From Cryptomeria japonica (lineage: Eukaryota > Streptophyta > Pinopsida > Cupressales > Cupressaceae), in NCBI RefSeq assembly GCF_030272615.1, contig NC_081405.1:575221752-575285751 (forward strand): a DNA stretch of 64,000 nt. Direction: 5' to 3'. The notes below the pieces were generated by a model. The model was not told the origin of the DNA. It saw nothing but the letters and a program-made list of their open reading frames with translations, and did no database searches. Positions 1 through 10,735 of the stretch are shown piece after piece; the first letter of the stretch is position 1; the number at the start of each line of letters is the position of its first letter. Made by a program: the position numbers and the translations under genes.

Positions 1-848
1 CAATCGGTGGGTTCTTACTTCTATAAAATTTAGCAATATGTCCCACTTTGTTGCATGCATAATAGGTGACATTGTTCATCTCGATTGCCTTACTATAACC
101 TTGACCATTCATTGACCAACATTGATTAGCCATGTGTCCAAAATTTCCACATGCATGACATTTCACATTCATTCTACAATATTTTGTCCTATGACCATAC
201 TTCTTACAATTGGAACACTCACCGGGAACTGCATTATTATTCTGATTTGCTCTATTTCTAAAATTTCTAGACATGTGACCAAATTTATTGCAAACAAAGC
301 ATCTACCATTAAATTTATGTGCATTGGGTTTCCTTATCGGTGACCTCTGATTCAGGTTGACCTTCTGATCTTCATTTGTAGTACCAGAGCTTTCTCCGTG
401 CTCAAATCCAAGACCTCTACTGTCTCCAGTTTCCCTTTGATCCTTCAATAATTCATCAAGCTTAGCAGAACTAGCCTTGAACTTATCATTGCATTCATTT
501 GCAATAGTCAGATCATCTCTTAGGATTTTTACCATTGTTTTGAATTCTTGGTCATTGTTTTATGATTGCACCAATTCAGTTCTCAACACATCATTATCAT
601 GAACCAACCTAATGCATTCCTCAAATCTAACTTTCAAAGATATAGCAAGATTTTTTTCATTCCTCTTCTGGTCTTCAATCTCCTTGGACATCCTCATAGT
701 TAGGTCCTGCATTTCATTCTTCATGACCATATTCTCCTAACCCATCTTTGAAAATTTTTCTTTAAGGGAATCCTTCTCTTCATCATCCTGATTTTGTAAA
801 AGTTCCTTCCTTTTATCTTGGGCTAATGACAAACTCTCCTGTAGAGTA
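1..848 (-). pseudogene. Copia-like gag, C-terminal part with four CCHC zinc knuckles
   Basis: Reading the minus strand gives a gag-like nucleocapsid region. Four CCHC (CX2CX4HX4C) knuckles are recognisable at about 275-300, 185-230, 114-160 and 20-65. The middle two keep all ligands (CSNCKKYGHRTKYC and CHACGNFGHMANQC). The outermost two have lost cysteines (last Cys to Phe; first and last Cys to Tyr). The segment upstream of them (about 300-840) encodes a charged, probably coiled-coil stretch and has in-frame stops. It continues the same protein as 2230-2388; the two parts were separated by the insert at 857-2221. Four knuckles is more than the single one usual for Copia gag. The gene runs off the left edge of the window. 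Assignment to a gag-like protein is firm; the exact lineage is not. Confidence 0.75.
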
Positions 849-2229
849 AAAATGAATTCTCAGCCAAAATTTTGGAATATTAAATTTTTTTAAGTATTAC
901 AGTGCTCTGCAATATGGAAAATGGTTCTTGCAGAGGATGCAGGCAAATTCATTGGGAGTATATGCCATGGAATGACCGGGTCTTAGTACAAATTCCAGAA
1001 TCCTCGATGGCTTTTCACGGACACATTACTGACAGGGACCTCGACCATCGTTTTCTATTACATAATCCACAATGAAGAAGGGCTTTCAAAGACTTTATCG
1101 GTGAGGAGATTCTATCCCCACAAGCTAAAAGGATTCTGTATCCCCATCAACTTTTCATTCCTTTCTGTCATATGCTCTGGATCCCCTACAATCTATTCCT
1201 TTGCTGGAATTATTATTCTTCAAGCTAGTAAGACAAGATGTGCTTCCCTCGGCCTTGTTCTAGGAAGCTTTACAATATAATCTATGGCAGGGGTCAGCTC
1301 TCCTTGGGGGCCTCGTTCTGCATCACTTCATTCAATCTATCCATGCTTACATGGTACTTTATGACTGAATTAAGAATGGCCTTGAACAGCAAAATTTTTG
1401 CCATGTGAAGAACAACCTGCATCAATTCGACAGGCAATTGGACAACCACATTGTTTAAAAATATCGCAACTTGTGGAAAGGGGTCAGACCACAGATAAGG
1501 TTCTTGACCTCAACATACTAGCGCGGGATGAAGCCACAGGATGGACTCTCTCCTTTATGCCCGTCGTCGATGCCCCCGCAAATCAGCCCAAGAAGACGCC
1601 GCCATGGAAGCGTAAAGTCATTTTGGCATTGTTTTTGCTATCCAGAAATTGCTTCTTTTTGATGGGTGGAAAATCTAACGATAACCCGTATGACACTATA
1701 TTATGTCTGCCCCTAGTCTTTCGATGATTGGCTCTTGCTTTAATTTCCACTAGTATTTCAGAACTGGTAGAGGAACCATTTTTGCTTGATGACTAACACT
1801 GGTATTCGAGGCTTTTCCTTTTATGAACTGGTCATCAAGACTTCATACTAGTATCAAAGCACTGGTATAGCAAAATCGACAACCAGTTGTCACAGCTCTT
1901 TAGTGCTTTGACATTCAGAGCCACGCTTCCCAATCGCCATGGTAACTAGTTAGGGGGGTCGATTATTTATGATTTCCTCTAGTCTCACCCTGACTAGTTA
2001 TTCTAATTTTGTCCCCTAAGCGACTCACTCTATGAGCAGTCCATATCTATCTCTCCAGATTGGGTGGCTTCTTCTCTTTGCCTCCTTTCCTCTTTTTCAT
2101 TATATCTAAGCAAGGATATAGGGTTTTCTTCCTAGTTCTTTCCCTATTGATCTCTTGAATCAGTTTTCTTTTTATTAATATATATCAGTGGCTTGCCACT
2201 TTTGCCAAAAAAAATAAAAATAAAATGAA
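849..2229 (+). mobile_element. 5'-truncated LINE-like insertion with 8-bp target duplication
   Basis: The insert body is about 857-2221. It ends in an A-rich tail (2205-2221), preceded by a typical plant LINE 3' end with TTTATTAATATAT followed by CAGTGGCTTGCCAC. The octamer AAAATGAA occurs immediately before it (849-856) and after it (2222-2229), as expected of target-primed insertion. Removing the insert rejoins the reading frame of the surrounding gag on the minus strand, which supports these boundaries. An open stretch of 109 codons (1398-1727) is present, but I recognise no RT, endonuclease or zinc-finger motif in it. The rest is 3' UTR-like. Mechanism is inferred from tail plus target duplication; the family is not identified. 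Confidence 0.6.
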
Positions 2230-2388
2230 CTCCTTTGTAGATCTCAACTCATCTTGCATCTTCATGTTCCTTAATCTTTCAGCATCATAGTCTTCAAGAG
2301 CTCCTTGAAGTTCCTTCCTTACACTAAATTCCATAGATTCTAGAAATAGGATCTTCCTCAAGTTGTTAGACTTACTACAAGGTACTAG
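2230..2388 (-). pseudogene. Copia-like gag, N-terminal coiled-coil part
   Basis: This is the start of the gag-like ORF of the left-edge element, beginning right after its PBS. The translation is rich in Glu, Lys and Leu (for example DYDAERLRNMKMQDELRSTK), consistent with a coiled coil. The equivalent protein in the neighbouring element (9197-9345) has a matching segment (LVDYDAEKLKNIKLEDDLK), so the two elements belong to one family. The frame is cut by the LINE-like insert at 2222 and resumes at about 848. Confidence 0.6.
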
Positions 2389-2400
2389 GCTCTGATACCA
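2389..2400 (-). other. Primer-binding site (initiator Met tRNA type)
   Basis: On the minus strand this reads TGGTATCAGAGC, the standard plant PBS complementary to the 3' end of initiator methionyl-tRNA. It lies two bases inside the end of the LTR that starts (in plus coordinates) at TGTTGGG, 2403. It fixes the orientation of the left-edge element as minus and identifies 2403 onward as its 5' LTR. Confidence 0.85.
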
Positions 2401-2402
2401 AT

Positions 2403-3437
2403 TGTTGGGATCCAAGAACACTAAGACGGGGGGGTGAATCAATGTTCTACCAGAATGGAGAATTTTAACCTTATTAATATATCAACTTAGGAACCGATAA
2501 ACATAAAAGCATATAACAATAAGAAACAATGAAACCATAAAGATAAACACCATAACACCATATATTTATATGTATAAAACCTCAAAGAGGAAAAACCATA
2601 GTGGGATTATAGACCAACAATATCTATCCATTGATTAAATAAATAAATATTACAATAAGGGGCTTGCACATGCAGGAAGGCCAACAACCTAGAGCACACT
2701 GCTCATCACAAAAGGAGTCTTACTGACTATAGAAAACATTAGACAACAATCCAGAATGAAGATTGAACTGCATAGCATCTCCCATGCCTGAGTACAGTTT
2801 CGGTTGACCTCAATATTAGAGGCCTTAAACCTCTTCCAAAAACCCAATTCGATCACTTATGTTTGACCAAATCTTTTGCATGAATGATTACAACATTATT
2901 TGCATAATCACATACCATACATGATCTCCTATGATCTACAAAGAGATCTTACATCATATTTATACCAACCTAGGACCTAAACAAATAGGTCGGCCACCTA
3001 AAAGATAGTACAATAAATTCAAAACTTAAAACCCATAATCTAATGGTCAACCAAATTGTCTTAGGATGAAAACAATGTAAACCAATCCTTAAATCTAGCC
3101 AGTAACGCATCACGAACATCCTCCAACATGTTACGAAAACTGGTCCATAACCTAGATAGTACTGGACCCAAAATAGGTTCTCATAAGCCAAATGAAACAC
3201 CATGAACAACTAGAACATGAACATGATAACCATCAGAATCTTGAATCCCTATTAGAATCCACACCAACACCACTTATGAATAATATCAAAAATCTTCAAT
3301 AAATCTCTATCGGTGAAATCCTCACCGATAACCGAAAGGCTTACTAGAACAAGTGCTAGCTTTCGGATCATCAAATCCCAAACCAACTAAATGTGATACA
3401 CATCAGGAACATATAAATAACCAATCCAAACCACTTC
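2403..3437 (-). repeat. 5' LTR of the left-edge Copia-like element, interrupted
   Basis: The boundary at 2403 is set by the adjacent PBS and the TG/CA rule. Parts of it (for example near 2600-2700, the ATAGTGGGATTATAGACC and GGCTTGCACATGCAGGAAGG stretches) resemble the LTRs of the next element, so the families are related. The LTR is cut at 3437 by insertion of that next element and appears to resume at about 10150-10280, where GACATCAATGATAAAACA could be its outer end. The outer boundary is tentative. No gene is seen in this stretch. Confidence 0.6.
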
Positions 3438-4144
3438 TGTTAGGACAACATAGAAGGCACACAGTGTACTGGTAAACCAAAATTAATGCAGTAAATAAGA
3501 ACAATAAGCACAACATAGAAGGCACACCATAAAATAATATTTTTAATGAGGAAACCCAGTGTGGAAAAAACTTCAGTGGGATTTGTGACCCACAATATTC
3601 ACTCACTGGCCAATAAATGAATACTACTTACAATAGGGGCCTGCACATGCAAGAAGGCCAACTTCCTAAAGCTCATTGCTTAATTATAAAAAGGGAAGTC
3701 TCACTGACTTACAAAATGGATTATGAAAATCCAATATAATGTACTACTTTGGTTCAACATCTGCTATGCCAGGTTCAGTACCGGTTTAAGCTCACAAAAT
3801 AACCATAAACCTTACTCCAAAATCTATCTTAATATTCGCATGTTCACATCTGCCTATTCTTACTTACACAAATGATCTATAGGATCTCATACTTATATAT
3901 GATTCCTATTACAATTTGCCTTGTCATCTTACAAAAAGATATTTCAATTAAATAAAAAATACAATAATCAAAATCCTGTTGGCCAGGGTGTCGGTAATCA
4001 TCTTTGCCATTGCTAGTAAACTATCTGCCGACGTAGAGTCTATCAATGTCAGTGCCTGCCAGTGCCATAGGATTGCAAGGTTGCCATTAATGACAATACC
4101 TTTAATCACCTACAATTTCTCATTGGAGTGTGCATTTGCCAAAA
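3438..4144 (-). repeat. 3' LTR of the 3438-10144 element
   Basis: It starts TGTTAGGA in plus coordinates and ends GCATTTGCCAAAA, where the intact counterpart at 10144 has GCATTTGCCAACA. It is shorter than the other LTR because about 70 bases near its 3438 end are missing. The long shared block runs from about 3478 to 4141 against 9480 to 10141. A C/T-rich tract follows directly (PPT), which confirms which LTR is the 3' one. Confidence 0.8.
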
Positions 4145-4157
4145 TCTCCCCCTTTGG
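4145..4157 (-). other. Polypurine tract
   Basis: On the minus strand this reads CAAAGGGGGAGA, the usual Copia plus-strand primer, directly before the 3' LTR. A second similar tract on the minus strand (about 4319-4343, TTTCAAAGGGGGAG) lies some 170 bases further inside. The stretch 4158-4385 between the PPT and the large ORF is otherwise non-coding and holds nothing else that I recognise. Confidence 0.75.
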
Positions 4158-4385
4158 CATTGATGGCAACACTCATGAGAAAAAGTCAAAGTTGTATCCA
4201 AAATGTGTTGTCCAAAAATCTTACGAAAACTGTCTTACCAAAACTGTGAGCTCTAAAACTGTGTGCTCCCCCTGAGCAAATGATCTCTTTTGTCATTTAT
4301 TTTTCTCATCTCCACTACTCCCCCTTTGAAATCAATGACAAAGGTTGTCAAAAATGTCAACTAAGTGTAGTTCTCAGCTAGATCC

Positions 4386-7300
4386 CTATAACCGGTGGGT
4401 TGCAATCTGATATAGATCTGCTAGTGCAAAATTTAGGCTATTAGTGAACCTTTCACTATCCTTTAATGTTGCTTCTTTCCTTTGGATGGTACCAGTGAGT
4501 ATGTGCATTTTCTCTTCCAGTGTCTTAAGTCCTGGAACAAGTGCCTTTGAAATCTCTTTGCTCAAAGAGATGAGGATGTCAAGTTTCGGACCTAGTCTAC
4601 ATTTTAGTTCCTTAGCCTTGAACTTGATTCTTTCCTTTTCCTTTTCCAACTTCACAAGTTTTTCCTCAAATTCTCCTATTTCCTTCTCTATTACCGATAA
4701 GGGTTATGGTGAACCGATGATATTAGATTAGCAATATTATTTCTTTCTTTCTGAGCTTCACTAATTTTCTTGTCTATATCCATTGTCAAAACATCATTCT
4801 TGCATGTGTCCCTATACAACCCCTTAAATTCCATTATTGTTTTTCCTAATGCTGATAATAAGGTATCAATGTGTTCCTTGCACTTCTTTATTGTTTCATC
4901 CAAGAATCTTTCTTTCTCTTTATTCATTTTCTCACTGAATGTCTCCACATTAATTTGATCAATTGTTAGTAGGTTGCTGGTTATATACTTAGACAATGTG
5001 TCTAATTGGCTCAAAGAATATTTATTTTCCATATTGCACTTGGGTGTAATCGATTTCAAAATAGGGATGGTATAATCAATTGCCTTGTATGCAAGTGCAT
5101 TGCAATTTGTTATTTTCTTGATGGAGTCCAATAATACCTCTATTACATTTGTCCGTCTGAATTTTGTTAAGGAGGAACTAGATGACTATCCAATTGCCTT
5201 AACAATCTATAATCTACCGGTGTGAGTAACCTCTTTGCTTAGGTTGACCTCTGGTATGTCAGTTTGAGTCTGCATCTCAACTAGCAAAGGCTTGGGTTTC
5301 TTAGGTGTTGCTGGTGGCACTGTCTCTATCTCAACCTTTTTCTCTTCATGTTTATCAAAATGTACCTCTATTTGTTTCCCTGAGATTTCCACTATCAATT
5401 TCTCTGATTGTGTCTCAGTGTTATTTACCAATTTCTCTGTATGTACCTCTGAACTATCTACTACCAGTATCTCAACAAATTTTGTTGTGTTATTAGTAGC
5501 CAGTTTCTCTAACTCAATAGGTTTTTTAGTGTGTACATCAGTGGTATCTGTCTTTCTAGTATCCAGGGGATTAGTTGATTGTTCAGTGTGTGTTTCAATC
5601 CCAATATTATCATTTCCAACTGTATCCTCAACATATGTCTCAACTGCAATGTTCTTTGTCAGTGGCTTAGTTTCCACATCTTTCTTCTCATTGGTTTCCT
5701 TATCAACCACAATGTTAACCTCTTCTGTGTCAATATTCATAATATATAACATCTCTAAATCACGATTGGTGTCTTCATGTATTGTCTCCATTCTCTCAGC
5801 ATTATCTGTTACAAGTGGTGTATCAACAATATCAATTGGTGGAGTATCAGAAGGAGGTGGGGGCAAGTTATCTGTTACTTTTATGCTTGGAGGACCACCT
5901 ACCTTACCGTTACCTTTATCCTTTTCCTTTTGATAGACTCCGAAAGTCTTTGGTAATTTAAGTTCTTCTTGCTTTTCCTTCTCCACAAAGAAGATATCCA
6001 ATTTGTCTGTTGTTTCTTCAGATACCTCATTCACTCTGCCAGCCATTAAAGCTACATGCTAGTGACTGGTGGAAAATATAGTCCCATTAGCCTCACTTAT
6101 CAATTCATCAATTTCTTCTGCTGATTTCACAAGGTGAACTGCAAGTAATTTTTGTACCTTTATCTTCTTATCTAATTCCACAATTTCTAACCTTTTTGCA
6201 TCTAATCTTTTATACGAGTCACTTGGTAGATCATCTACAACTTCTATCAAGAATTTCTTGTAAATGTCTAAGTGCAGAATAACACTGTTTTCTATACTTT
6301 CCTTTTCTTCATTTGTAAAAGTGCCATACAACTTGCTAACATTTGACAAGTTTCCATCTTCATTTATTTCATTCAAAAGATTGTCTAAGGGAGGGATAAC
6401 TTGTTTTTTCTGCTTCTTCCTGGGTGTTATTTTCTTTGTTAGGGGCCTTATTGCCTATTGTTTCCGTCTTGTTCTCTTTGGTGTAGGAGCGGGTACTAGT
6501 GAAGGTTTCCTTTTTCTTTCTACTCTTTGAAACTCTGTCGGTATTTCACTATCAGAGGAGGTACCAACCGGTGAAAGATGTGCTTCCAGTTGTAACCCTT
6601 CCAAGTCACTTTCCTTGATATCAATCTTTTTCAACAAGTCTTCCTTGAATTCTTTTGCTTGTTTAGTTACTTTTCTGATTGTTTGTTCTCTTCTCTTCCT
6701 TTGTTTCATGGTTTTTACTTTGCTTTCAATGGTTTCAGCATTTCCAAATACTTCATCTTTAGGTTCTCTAGGTTTTTCAAGGAGGGCTTTAGCATTTGTT
6801 TCTATTATGTTTTCATCTGCCTCATAACCCATTTCAGTTACCCAAATTATTATAGGAACCACTTCCTCCATCTAGATTTCATCCTTCTTTATAACAAAAC
6901 ATATCTCCTTTTGGTATTTATCAACTATGGCTTGAGATAGTCTTTCCCTAGTCTTCATTCTAGCCTTTAATGCGTGAAAGTGTTCAATTATGTTCTTTTC
7001 CCTATCATCTCCCATGTTGTTAAAGATATCCAAAAGTTGTTTTCATATTGGTATGTCAAAACCAAATTCTTTCCTACCTATATCGGGAACTTCCTTGGTG
7101 ATGTATAGAAATAGACATACAAGTAAGTTACCAAATCTAAATGTGCCTTTCTTGTCTCCCTTAATTTTCTTCAAATCATCAATTAGTTCATCCTTTATCC
7201 ATTAACATATGTCAATCTTTGCATTACTGTTTACCATGTCATAAGCACTTTTGATACATAAACTAGAAATAGAGTTAAATTTGTTAGCATGTGTAGTCTT

Positions 7301-7879
7301 GTATCCTAGAATCATGCTAATGAGTCTTACATTAATATCCTTCACATCATTTATTCTCAAGGATCTGCTATCATGGGTTGTACCAGTTAGGGTAATCACA
7401 GTATCGTTAGAGACCTTCCTTCCTTTTTCTGGTCTGCTACTGGTGGAAGGTAAGCCAGTAACTACCCTAACTACTTCTTTTGTAATCTTATGGATGGAAT
7501 CTAGCCAAAAAATCCCCCCATGGACTCTGCTCAATACAATCCTTATAACTTCCTTGGGAAAATCAGGAATGCTAAGTATCTCCACAAAACCTAGGGTTTC
7601 AATTATCTTGTGTTTCGGTTTCACATTACCATTTTCATCACAAATTATAGTCCTATACATGTTCATAATCTCATCAGCACCAAGTTCTTCAATATGACAA
7701 TGTATGTAAATCCTAGGGTCTTCAACATAATCAACTCCTTTGGGTATTTTAGAAAGTGCTCCTAGGGTATCATCTTGCTTCACAACTTTAGGTATGATTT
7801 TAAATATTAAACTAGGGTGTTTAATCACTTCAATTACAGTACGGTTTGCAGTGAATTCAAGTGCAGAGGAGGAAGCCAT
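4386..7879 (-). pseudogene. Large accessory ORF (about 1,160 codons), plant-transposon-associated protein of unknown function
   Basis: One minus-strand frame runs from an ATG at 7879 to about 4691 with roughly eight in-frame stops. It continues after one frameshift to a TAG at 4386. The first 330 or so residues form a globular region; phrases such as VHGGIFWLDSIHKITKE, TGLP and TFRFGNLLVCLFLYITKEVP resemble uncharacterised proteins found in plant transposons. A Lys/Arg-rich section follows (about 6455-6700), then a low-complexity Glu/Thr/Val-rich section with recurring VHTEKL-like phrases and a proline run (5207-6046). The end is helical and charged (4386-5131), probably coiled coil. No catalytic signature of pol is visible. 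It lies downstream of the gag-like ORF, about 300 bases away, inside a complete LTR pair. Function is unknown; capsid-associated or targeting roles would be guesses. Confidence 0.65.
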
Positions 7880-8180
7880 TGTATAAATACCTTAATCTGC
7901 CTTTAGGTTTGAATGCTTGATAGACTTGGTTCACTTCTCGTTTTGGATGCCTTCACTCATATTTTTCATGCTCTAAGGTAGTCTGAATGCTCGATGAATG
8001 AAAAGAGTGAAAAACACTTGCTTTATAATGTCATTTTCTTCAACTACCATAATAAATGCATGTGGGTTAAGTGAAAACTTAACTCATCTGCCGGTAAAGA
8101 AGCATTTCATCTTCTTACCATCAACCGAGGGTAAACTAGCATGTTTTCAATTTGTTGCCATACCCCCAAGGTATTTCTTT
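7880..8180 (-). other. Spacer between the two ORFs of the element
   Basis: About 300 bases separate the stop of the gag-like ORF (8181) from the ATG of the large ORF (7879). No gene, repeat or obvious splice or translation-reinitiation signal was recognised. How the second ORF was expressed (subgenomic RNA, splicing) cannot be read from this. Confidence 0.4.
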
Positions 8181-9345
8181 TCAGTTAGATGAAGAATCTC
8201 CTGCCGGTGGAGTGATACTCGGTTCTACCGGTGAAGGAATAGCCTCATCAACATTTTGATCTATCTTTCTAATCCATTGTTTTAAAAATTCTTGTTTTAC
8301 CTCATCAAGCTTCTCTTTACCTTTCAAACTGGGTCCTTTGTTATTTGTCGGTGATGCCTTACTTCTACAAAAAATTTCAATATGTCCAATCTTGTTACAA
8401 GCATAACAAGTCACATTGTTTTTCTGAATAGCTTTTCTATATCCTATGTTGATATGTGATCTGCATTGATTAGATAAGTGTCCAAATCTTCACACACAAA
8501 TAACATCTTACATTCATTCTGTAATTTTCTGAATTGTGACCAATTTTGTTGCATTTAGAACATTGACCAGTGGGTGCATTAGTGTTCTGATAGTTTCAAG
8601 ATCTACATTGATTTTCTCTATGACCATACTTGTTATAGTTAAAGCATTTCCCATTAAATCTGTAGGCATTACATTGTCTTACCGGTTTGTTGTGATCATG
8701 ATTGTTTGCAGTACCAGAGCTTTCACCAACTTCAAAGCCAAGTCAATTAGTATCTCCATTAGGTTTCTGATTTTTCAATATATCATCAAGTTCTTCTAAA
8801 CTTTTCTTCAATTTCTCCTTATGTTGATTTGTAGTAGCCAACTCATTTTCCAAAAAATCTTTCTGTCTCATGGGTTCAATTTTATCATGTTCCAAGTGAA
8901 TCAGTTATGTCTTCAACATATCATTTGCATGAATGAGTCTTACATTTTCCTTTCCAACATCATTGATTCTCCTAGTCAAGTCATATTCATTCTTCTTTTG
9001 ATCTTCAATGTCTTTACAAAACCTCATAGTCATATCTTGCATCTCATTCCTCTAGGTCATGCTTTCTTGCTTCATCTTGATTGCAAGATCATTAAGAGTT
9101 TTCTTTTTTATCATCATCATTCTGTATCTTCTCATGAAGTTCTTTTATTTTTCTTCTAGCAATGGTGATATTTTATTGAAGTCCTTGAATTATTTCCTAT
9201 GCATCCTTCAGATCATCTTCAAGTTTGATATTCTTCAACTTTTCTGCATCATAATCCACAAGAGTTGTTTCCAATTTCTTTCTCAAGTTATCCAATTGTA
9301 TCGGTGTCAGAATCTTCCTCAAGTTGTTAGGATTTTGAAAGTAGA
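8181..9345 (-). pseudogene. Gag-like ORF: coiled coil plus four CCHC knuckles
   Basis: It begins just inside the PBS. The N-terminal part (about 9345-9197) is a charged helical segment. Four CCHC knuckles lie between about 8680 and 8360: CFNYNKYGHRENQC (second Cys to Tyr), CSKCNKIGHNSENY (last Cys to Tyr), CYLC followed after a one-base frameshift by RFGHLSNQC, and CYACNKIGHIEIFC (intact). The tail (8181-8340) is Lys-rich, then Pro/Ser-rich. Order and spacing match the gag of the left-edge element, so the four-knuckle arrangement is a family trait. No Copia UBN2-type capsid domain was recognised. Stops and at least one frameshift make it non-functional. Confidence 0.7.
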
Positions 9346-9354
9346 GGCCTAGGA

Positions 9355-9364
9355 TCTGATACCA
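9355..9364 (-). other. Primer-binding site of the 3438-10144 element
   Basis: On the minus strand this reads TGGTATCAGA, followed by TCC instead of GC, so it is a slightly degenerate initiator-Met PBS. It lies two bases from the LTR boundary at 9367. Confidence 0.75.
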
Positions 9365-9366
9365 AT

Positions 9367-10144
9367 TGTTAGGATTTCCAAAGATACTGAGAAGGGGGGG
9401 TGAATTAGTATCTAACCGGTAAATGGATTTTCTGAACTTATTAAGTAAATTGCATTCCAAAACAGTGTACCAATAAACCAAAATTAATGCAGTAAATAAG
9501 AACAATAAGCACTACATAGAAGGTACACCATAACACAAGATTTTTAATGAGGAAACCCATTGTGGAAAAAACCTCAGTGGGATTTGTGACCCACAATATT
9601 CACTCACTGGCCAATAAATAAATATTACTTACAATAGGGGCTTGCACATGCAGGAAGGCCAACTGCCTAAAGCTTACTGCTTAATTATAAAAAGGGCAGT
9701 ATCACTGACTTACAAAATGGATTATGCAAATCCAATATAATGTACTGCTTCGATTTAGCATCTGCTATGCCAGGTCAGTATCGGTTTAAGCTCACAAAAT
9801 AGCCATAAACCTTACTCCAAAATATGCCTTAATATTCGCATGTTCACATCTGCCTATTCTTTCTTACACAAATGATCTATAAGATCTCATACTTATATAT
9901 GAGTCCTATTACATTTCACCTTGTCAGCTGACAAAAAGATATTACAATTAAATACAAAATACAATAATCAAAATCATGTCGACCAGGGTGCCAGTAACCA
10001 TCTTTTCCGCTGCCAGTAAACTATCTGCTGGTGTAGAGTCTGTGGGTGTCAGTGCCTATCGGTGTCATTGGATTGGAAGGTTTTCATCAATGACAATACC
10101 TTCAATTACCTACAATTTTTCATTGGATTGTGCATTTGCCAACA
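9367..10144 (-). repeat. 5' LTR of the 3438-10144 element
   Basis: It runs from TGTTAGGA to CCAACA in plus coordinates, 778 bp, beside the PBS. It matches the 3' LTR at 3438-4144 apart from an internal length difference. Both copies are divergent enough to indicate an old insertion. Confidence 0.8.
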
Positions 10145-10149
10145 AATTC

Positions 10150-10317
10150 CAGAGACCAAAGCATACTAGAGCATACTGGATCAACATGATCTAACCAACC
10201 AGAAACCAATCATCTTACTGGGACCAGTTGAATATCAATAAATAGTCAAAGTAGCTAGTGTTGACATCAATGATAAAACATGAATTGAACACATAATAAA
10301 TTCCTCCAAATTTCCAA
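10150..10317 (-). repeat. Probable continuation of the left-edge element's LTR
   Basis: This stretch lies directly outside the 3438-10144 element and is not part of the Copia RNase H sequence that follows. The CATCAATGATAAAACA end near 10280 would give the minus-strand LTR a TG start. The rest (10281-10317) could not be assigned. This rests on position and weak similarity only. Confidence 0.35.
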
Positions 10318-10735
10318 TAGTAAATTCTTTCTTGGGAATAAATTAGTCCAATGGCTTAGCAAAAAATAATCAATCACTTCATTATCTATTATTGAAGCTT
10401 AATATAAAGTTGTTGCAACAAATTATACTCAAATCTTATGGATTAAGCAAATGTTGAAGGATATAAGGGTAATTTATAATGAGCCTATTCTTATTCACTG
10501 TGATAATGCAACTTCTATTGATATATCAAAGATTCCAATATTTCATTCCAAATCAAAACACATATCTATAAGATATATTTTCTTGAAAGAAAAGGTTGAA
10601 GCAAAGGAAGTCAGATTGGTATATCTACCCACTCAGGAATAGATTATAGATATTATAACAAAAACATTTCCTAAAGATACTTTTGAATATCTCATAAATC
10701 AATTGGGGGTCACCGCCCCTCCGGAAGAGACTTAG
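10318..10735 (+). pseudogene. Copia pol, RNase H C-terminal fragment
   Basis: Plus-strand translation gives the end of a Copia polyprotein. It contains FLGNKLVQWLSKK, an A-x-YK segment near 10395, ILWIKQMLKDIRV, ILIHCDNATSIDISK, HSKSKHISIRYIFLKEKV, DIITKTFPKDTFEYLINQLGV and a terminal TAG at 10733. These are the standard RNase H and tail motifs of plant Copia elements. In-frame stops occur at several places (for example 10640). The upstream pol is missing, removed or displaced by the minus-strand elements to the left. The 3' LTR and PPT follow in the expected order. Confidence 0.85.

Larger units (their letters stand above)
3438..10144 (-). mobile_element. Non-autonomous Copia-like LTR element carrying a large unknown ORF
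   Basis: Both LTRs (3438-4144 and 9367-10144) are direct repeats, recognisable over most of their length by eye. On the minus strand the order is 5' LTR, PBS (9355-9364), gag-like ORF (about 9345-8181), large ORF (7879-4386), PPT and 3' LTR. Flanking pentamers ACTTC (3433-3437) and AATTC (10145-10149) match at four of five positions and are a likely target duplication. The internal region is about 5.2 kb, and I find no protease DSG, integrase or RT motifs in it, so it must have depended on enzymes from another element. It sits inside the LTR of the left-edge element. Confidence 0.75.

Noticed and set aside
5292-5933. Plus-strand open frame of 213 codons
   Set aside because: It is antisense to the long minus-strand ORF of the LTR element; its Ser/Val/Phe-rich composition is the complement of the Glu/Thr/Lys-rich real frame.
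7251-7697. Plus-strand open frame of 148 codons
   Set aside because: Antisense shadow of the N-terminal domain of the minus-strand ORF at 4386-7879.
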